Source: CAKRHR01 sp964423195 (lineage in GTDB: Bacteria; Bacillota; Clostridia; Lachnospirales; Lachnospiraceae). Taken from it: a stretch of 55,171 nucleotides of DNA. Both the position numbers and the translations under genes were made by a program. The notes beneath the pieces are model-generated. The model was not told where the DNA came from, made no database searches, and saw only the letters and a program-made list of their open reading frames with translations. The DNA lies in contig CAYRDY010000004.1 of NCBI GenBank assembly GCA_964423195.1, forward strand, positions 1 through 55,171. Reading direction: 5' to 3'. Positions 51,423 through 55,171 of the stretch are shown here, piece by piece. Within the stretch, counting starts at the first letter, position 1. Each line of letters begins with the position of its first letter.

Positions 51423-51522
51423 NNNNNNNNNNNNNNNNNNNNNNNNNNNNNNNNNNNNNNNNNNNNNNNNNNNNNNNNNNNNNNNNNNNNNNNNNNNNNN
51501 NNNNNNNNNNNNNNNNNNNNNN
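51423..51522. other. Assembly gap (100 N) between uxuA and kdgK
   Basis: Exactly 100 N. Flanks do not overlap. It hides the kdgK stop and possibly more. Confidence 0.98.
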
Positions 51523-52531
51523 CCACCTCGGCGGCCGTGGCGATATTGACGTCCCCCGGAATCGTGTGCTTGATCGCGGCCGCCGCCACGGCAAACTCAA
51601 GCGCCCTCTCCTGATCCCAGCCCTCCAGCACGCCGTGCAGAAAACCTGCCGCGAACGCGTCGCCGCCGCCCACACGGTCGACGATATGGAGCTGGTAGGC
51701 ACTGCTGCGATACAGACCGCCGTCGCCGCAAACGACCGCCGACCATCCGTTATCCGAGGCGCTGTGGCTTTCGCGCCGCGAAGCGACCAGAAACTTGAGG
51801 CCATACGCCTCCGACATCGCCCGCATCTGCGGCTCGCTGATGCAGACATCATACTCACAGGCCGCAAAATCCACATCCGCGTGATAACCCAGACATCTCT
51901 GGGCGTCGAGCGGATTTCCGAAACAGATATCCACAGAGGGCATCAGCGCCGCCATCGCTTCCCGCTTCGCCGCCACATCCGTCTGCCACAGGCGGCCGCG
52001 ATAATTCAGATCAAATGAGACCAGCGCCCCGTGCGCCTTGGCACATCTGGCCGCCGCCAGGGCAAGCGCCGCGCCACGCGCGCTGACCGAGACGGTGATC
52101 CCGGAAATGTGAAACAGATCCGCGTCGGCCAAAATCGCGTCAAGGTCAAAATCCTCCGGCACCGCCTCCGCAAACGCTGATCCCTCACGGTCATAGACGA
52201 CATCGGACGGGCGCACGGAGGCGCCGTTTTCCAGATAATAAAGTCCGAGGCGGCTGCCGCCGTAGGCCACCCTGCTGCAGTCCACGCCGTATCTGGCAAG
52301 TGATGCCACGGCACAACGGCCGATGGCATTGTCCGGCACCCTGGTCAGGAAAACCGCATGATGGCCGAACTGAGCCAGGGATGCCGCCACGTTGGCCTCG
52401 CTGCCGCCATAATTTACGTCAAATGATGCCGCCTGCGCAAATCGCTGGTGCTGGGGCGGAGACAGTCGCAGCATGATCTCCCCCAGCGTCACAACCTTTT
52501 TGATCTCACGCCTCATCAATTCACGTCTCAT
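51523..52531 (-). CDS. kdgK: 2-keto-3-deoxygluconate kinase (3' end in gap)
   Basis: PfkB-family kinase making KDPG. About 336 residues are visible from ATG 52531 (GTGGGAGA upstream); a GTG at 52543 is in frame but less likely. The N-terminal VTLGEIMLRLSPP, DVNYGGSEANVA sugar-binding loop and the C-terminal DRVGGGDAFAAG anion hole are present. The ATG overlaps the uidA stop by four bases. The end VNIATAAEV is near the usual C-terminus. Confidence 0.92.
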
Positions 52532-54498
52532 AAATTCTCCCACCGCTGCTTCAAGAGATACGCCGCATCCTTCGGCTGGCGATTTCTCGTAAACACGCCC
52601 TTTTTATTGCCGTCGGCGCGCATGATGCCGTCCGCCGTCTGAAAATCGGCAAAATTCCACACCATTTCGCCCTGAACAAAATCATACCGGTCAAAGACAT
52701 CAAAATAATGCCTCAAAAATTCGCACTGGTACTCCTGGCTCCACATCACGCCCGGCAGTTTGTGGCCTGAACCCAGTGTATCGGCGCCGAACTCGGTAAA
52801 TACGATCGGTCTCACGACATCTTTGGCCGCCCAGCCATCCATTTCCTGCGCAAACATATCCATCGCTTCCTCGATCTCCGCGCCGCCGCGGACATACCAG
52901 CCGTAATAGCGGTTCAGGCAGATAAAATCACACAGATCATAGCACTGACACGTCTGCGGAAGACTGGATGCCAACAGCGCGCCGGTCAGCGGCCGCTTCT
53001 GCGGGTCAAGGCCGCGGGCAAACTGAAAGATATCCGTAAAATAAGCCCGCGCGTAGCTGTCTGTCGTCTCCGGCTCGTTAAACAGGCTCCACGCGATGAC
53101 CGACGGATGGTTCTTATCTCTGGCGAACATTTCCTCAATCTGTGCCATGTGGACCGCCTTCAGTTCCGGGACCGTCGGTGATGCAAAAAAGTACGTTGTC
53201 TCTTCTTCCGGGTCAACCAGAAAGTTCTGGGTCGACCGCATCATCCCCACCGCCGGCACCTCATCGATAATCAGAAAGCCCTCCGCATCGGCGAGCCGGT
53301 ACCATTCCTCGTCATACGGATAATGACTGGTCCTGAAACAGTTGGCGCCCGTCCATTTCATGCACTCGAAATCGCGCTTGACCACGCCGCGGTTTAGCCC
53401 GCGCCCGATCACCTCAAAATCCTCATGCCTGCCAAAGCCCTTCAGATAGACCGGCTGACCGTTGAGCAGAATCTTTGACCCCTCGACGCTGACCGTGCGG
53501 ATGCCGATCTGATCCGAATACTTGTCGATCACCTGATCGCCGTCCACGATCGTGATGACCAGCGTGTACAGGTAGGCCTGGCGAACCTGCCACAAGTGCG
53601 CATTCCTGACGACGAGCGTCCCCTCAAAGCAGCCGGCCGACTGTGTTTTCTCTTCCGGCGTGCACGGCGCCCCAGATTGTATTGGAGTATTTTCCGGCGT
53701 ACACGGCGCGCAGGATTCTATTGGAGTATCCTCCGGCATATGCGGCGCGCCGCATTCTATTGGAGCATCTTCCGGCGTGCACGGCGCCCCAGATTGGGCC
53801 GGTGTATCTTCCAACACCAGATTTCCCTTTCGGTCATACAGTGCGACCTTGACCGGATGGCAGCCGTTTGTCCGCACGCTGTAATGCACCAGGGCATCAT
53901 CTCCGTCAAGCTCATAGCTGACGCTGTAATCCTGCACCGCCTCCTCCGGAACGCTCAGCAGATTGACATCGCGGTGAATCCCCGAATAATTAAAGAAGTC
54001 AAAATACGGCTTGGCCAGTTTACGCCCGTCCCTCAGTGTGATCACCGATCCACACGGAATCGTGCGCTCACTCAGCTCATTATTCACCTTCACCACCAGC
54101 CGATTGGCCATCCCGCGCCTCACAACGCCCCGTAGCGGCACCATCACCGGCAAGAAACCGCCCTCATGCCGCCCGACCTCGACGCCGTTGCAGTAAATGA
54201 CTGCCCTGTGCGTGATGCTGCCAAAACGGATCCAGTAATCCCTCGCGCCCGCCTCATCCGGCAGATAAAACGCCGTCTCATACCAGAAATCTCCGCAGTA
54301 ATCCCGGCACTTCGCATCCGTGAAGAGATCCGCAAAGCTGGCCGGCACCGGCATCAGCATCGGATCCGGCAGACCGCCCGTCCAGCCCTCCCGCTCGCCA
54401 ATCCCCTGGGGGTCAAACTGGAAATTCCACATCCCGTCCAGCGAAATACACATCCGCCGCTCATTGCTGCATGGATATAATTCAGAATATTTAACCAT
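52528..54498 (-). CDS. uidA: Beta-glucuronidase (GH2) with tandem-repeat insert
   Basis: Cytoplasmic glycosidase releasing glucuronate from conjugates or oligosaccharides. From ATG 54498 (GGAGG eight bases upstream) it has 656 residues: sugar-binding domain (about 1-180), immunoglobulin-like domain (about 180-310), TIM barrel (about 310-656). Acid/base Glu lies in WSLFNEPETT and the nucleophile in FTEFGADT. The Ig domain carries a four-copy 13-residue insert (TPIQSGAPCTPE type), not seen in ordinary GH2 enzymes. Substrate could also be a galacturonide; glucuronate is favoured by uxuA/uxuB. First gene of the operon. Confidence 0.9.
   Translation of the reverse strand: MVKYSELYPCSNERRMCISLDGMWNFQFDPQGIGEREGWTGGLPDPMLMPVPASFADLFTDAKCRDYCGDFWYETAFYLPDEAGARDYWIRFGSITHRAVIYCNGVEVGRHEGGFLPVMVPLRGVVRRGMANRLVVKVNNELSERTIPCGSVITLRDGRKLAKPYFDFFNYSGIHRDVNLLSVPEEAVQDYSVSYELDGDDALVHYSVRTNGCHPVKVALYDRKGNLVLEDTPAQSGAPCTPEDAPIECGAPHMPEDTPIESCAPCTPENTPIQSGAPCTPEEKTQSAGCFEGTLVVRNAHLWQVRQAYLYTLVITIVDGDQVIDKYSDQIGIRTVSVEGSKILLNGQPVYLKGFGRHEDFEVIGRGLNRGVVKRDFECMKWTGANCFRTSHYPYDEEWYRLADAEGFLIIDEVPAVGMMRSTQNFLVDPEEETTYFFASPTVPELKAVHMAQIEEMFARDKNHPSVIAWSLFNEPETTDSYARAYFTDIFQFARGLDPQKRPLTGALLASSLPQTCQCYDLCDFICLNRYYGWYVRGGAEIEEAMDMFAQEMDGWAAKDVVRPIVFTEFGADTLGSGHKLPGVMWSQEYQCEFLRHYFDVFDRYDFVQGEMVWNFADFQTADGIMRADGNKKGVFTRNRQPKDAAYLLKQRWENL
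53652..53807 (-). repeat. 39-base minisatellite inside uidA
   Basis: Four imperfect copies of 39 bases (53652, 53691, 53730, 53769), each coding 13 residues of the DTPIESCAPCTPE type. The frame is maintained and each copy contains one to two cysteines. Confidence 0.92.
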
Positions 54499-54548
54499 TG
54501 ACATTTCCTCCTCCACTCCAGTATACTTATGATAAACTTTGATCATTG

Positions 54549-54564
54549 ATGGTTAAATAACCAT
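54549..54564. promoter_or_regulatory. Operator-like palindrome upstream of uidA
   Basis: ATGGTTAAATAACCAT, with seven-base arms ATGGTTA/TAACCAT and a two-base centre, lies about 40 bases after a TATACT -10 (54608-54603) and 51 bases before the uidA ATG. A hexuronate-responsive repressor is a reasonable guess, but the site does not match the UxuR/ExuR box TTGGTATACCAA exactly. Confidence 0.6.
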
Positions 54565-54680
54565 GGTGTCTTTTGTCGCGCGCTGCAGTTCGCGCTGACT
54601 TTAGTATACACGAAATCTCCGCAAAAATAAATTAAAATCTCCAGAATATTAATTGTCCTTCAATGGAAATCTTCTATAAA

Positions 54681-54715
54681 TGATAGTTAAAAAATAGGCA
54701 GGTGGCTGTTTAGCC
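54681..54715 (-). terminator. Terminator of the right-edge gene
   Basis: A perfect AGGCAGGTGGCT/AGCCACCTGCCT stem of 12 pairs with a GTTT-type loop. On the minus strand the T tract ATTTTTTAAC follows. It lies about 40 bases after the stop at 54759 and separates that gene from the uidA operon. Confidence 0.88.
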
Positions 54716-54758
54716 ACCTGCCTTATTATTGCAGGAGAAATGCACTCTGCCATTCACC

Positions 54759-55171
54759 TCATGATTTTGTGTGCCGTCTGCGGCTTCGCCGCCGATCGCA
54801 AGCCGAGAAGCCGAGGATCGCCACAATCGCCGAGAATGAACATACCATCAGCATCATCATTAGCTCAGGATGGCTGCCGTCGCCCGTCTTTGGCACATCA
54901 TCCGGCGGCGGATTGCCGCCCGACGGACGATTCGGAGTCGTCCCCGGCGTCGCAGGCGGTGTGTCATCCGGCGGTGTATCTGGCGTATCCGGGGTCGTGT
55001 CCGGTGTATCTGGCGGCGTATCCGGCGTGTCTGGCGTGTCAGGCGGCGTGTCCGGTGTGTCTGGCGTATCCGGCGGTGTATCCGGCGTTTCCGGTGGCGT
55101 GTCAGGCGGCGTATCCGGCTTATCGTTGACAAAATCGGCCTTGGCCGTGACACCTTCCCGCAGGGTTCCCG
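54759..55171 (-). CDS. Wall-anchored surface protein, C-terminal part
   Basis: The gene runs off the right edge, so only 136 codons and the stop are visible. The order is a globular fragment (GTLREGVTAKADFVNDK), a 45-residue Pro-Asp-Thr repeat spacer (PDTPPDTPDTP), a linker, and the sorting signal VPKTGD, hydrophobic helix and DRRRSRR tail. The long rigid spacer is typical of proteins that cross the wall. The ligand-binding part is beyond the window. Confidence 0.82.
   Translation of the reverse strand, partial: GTLREGVTAKADFVNDKPDTPPDTPPETPDTPPDTPDTPDTPPDTPDTPDTPPDTPDTTPDTPDTPPDDTPPATPGTTPNRPSGGNPPPDDVPKTGDGSHPELMMMLMVCSFSAIVAILGFSACDRRRSRRRHTKS

Noticed and set aside
53652..53807. CRISPR-like array in uidA
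   Set aside because: The units are contiguous 39-base coding repeats with no spacers and no cas genes.

Overview
The window looks like a scaffold from a mid-to-high-GC member of the Clostridia, most likely a gut Lachnospiraceae-type anaerobe. The evidence is: an infC-rpmI-rplT operon with a non-ATG infC start, strong TTGACA/TATAAT promoters and GGAGG ribosome sites, MscL with a C-terminal zinc ribbon, lipoprotein-based sugar ABC importers, wall proteins ending in KTGD plus a membrane segment, lysine fermentation to butyrate precursors, and a YesM/YesN two-component system. Five runs of exactly 100 N mark assembly gaps of unknown true size. No rRNA, CRISPR array, insertion sequence or prophage was seen. 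Almost every gene is on the minus strand; the exceptions are one tRNA, an AEC-family transporter and a GIY-YIG protein.

Layout: 0-1.2 kb, lysozyme-like protein and a small unknown; 1.36 kb, tRNA-Asn; 1.6-4.8 kb, FakB-FakA-PlsY fatty-acid incorporation unit; 4.9-6.3 kb, infC-rpmI-rplT with its leader; 6.3-7.8 kb, wall-anchored surface protein; 7.9-17.5 kb, a lysine fermentation cluster (kamB, kamC, then kal, kce, kdd, kamA, kamD, kamE); 17.7-24.7 kb, maltodextrin-type ABC importer with its ATPase and a lipoprotein alpha-amylase; 24.8-26.2 kb, GH53 endo-galactanase; 26.3-28.0 kb, two small membrane proteins and mscL; 28.0-32.4 kb, lysA, lysC, folA and thyA; 32.5-37.1 kb, esterases, AEC transporter, GIY-YIG protein, sugar phosphatase/mutase; 37.2-37.9 kb, an unrecognised gene with an operator-like promoter; 38.1-45.97 kb, LplB/LplC-type importer, YesM/YesN and a DUF4038 (apiosidase-like) hydrolase; 46.2-54.5 kb, a complete glucuronide route (uidA, kdgK, uxuA, uxuB, kdgA, uxaC); 54.8 kb to the end, the C-terminus of a second wall-anchored protein.

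How it works together: one half ferments lysine (KamA, KamD/E, Kdd, Kce and Kal give acetoacetate, crotonyl-CoA and ammonia, with KamB/KamC as the presumed reactivase of the B12 mutase). The other half takes up plant polysaccharides: alpha-glucans by amylase plus importer, galactan by GH53, and glucuronides or pectin side chains by UidA and the DUF4038 enzyme, funnelled through UxaC-UxuB-UxuA-KdgK-KdgA to pyruvate and glyceraldehyde-3-phosphate.

The most unusual features are two. First, short diverged tandem repeats recur in spacers just past stop codons (kamA, thyA, folA, uxuB, the AEC gene, the 26.3-kb gene), at most loci starting from the gene's own last codons, and in-frame repeat inserts occur inside cytoplasmic enzymes (uidA, kamB, uxuB). 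Second, a structured leader with its own promoter, a 27-codon peptide gene and two tandem terminators sits between kamC and the rest of the lysine cluster.
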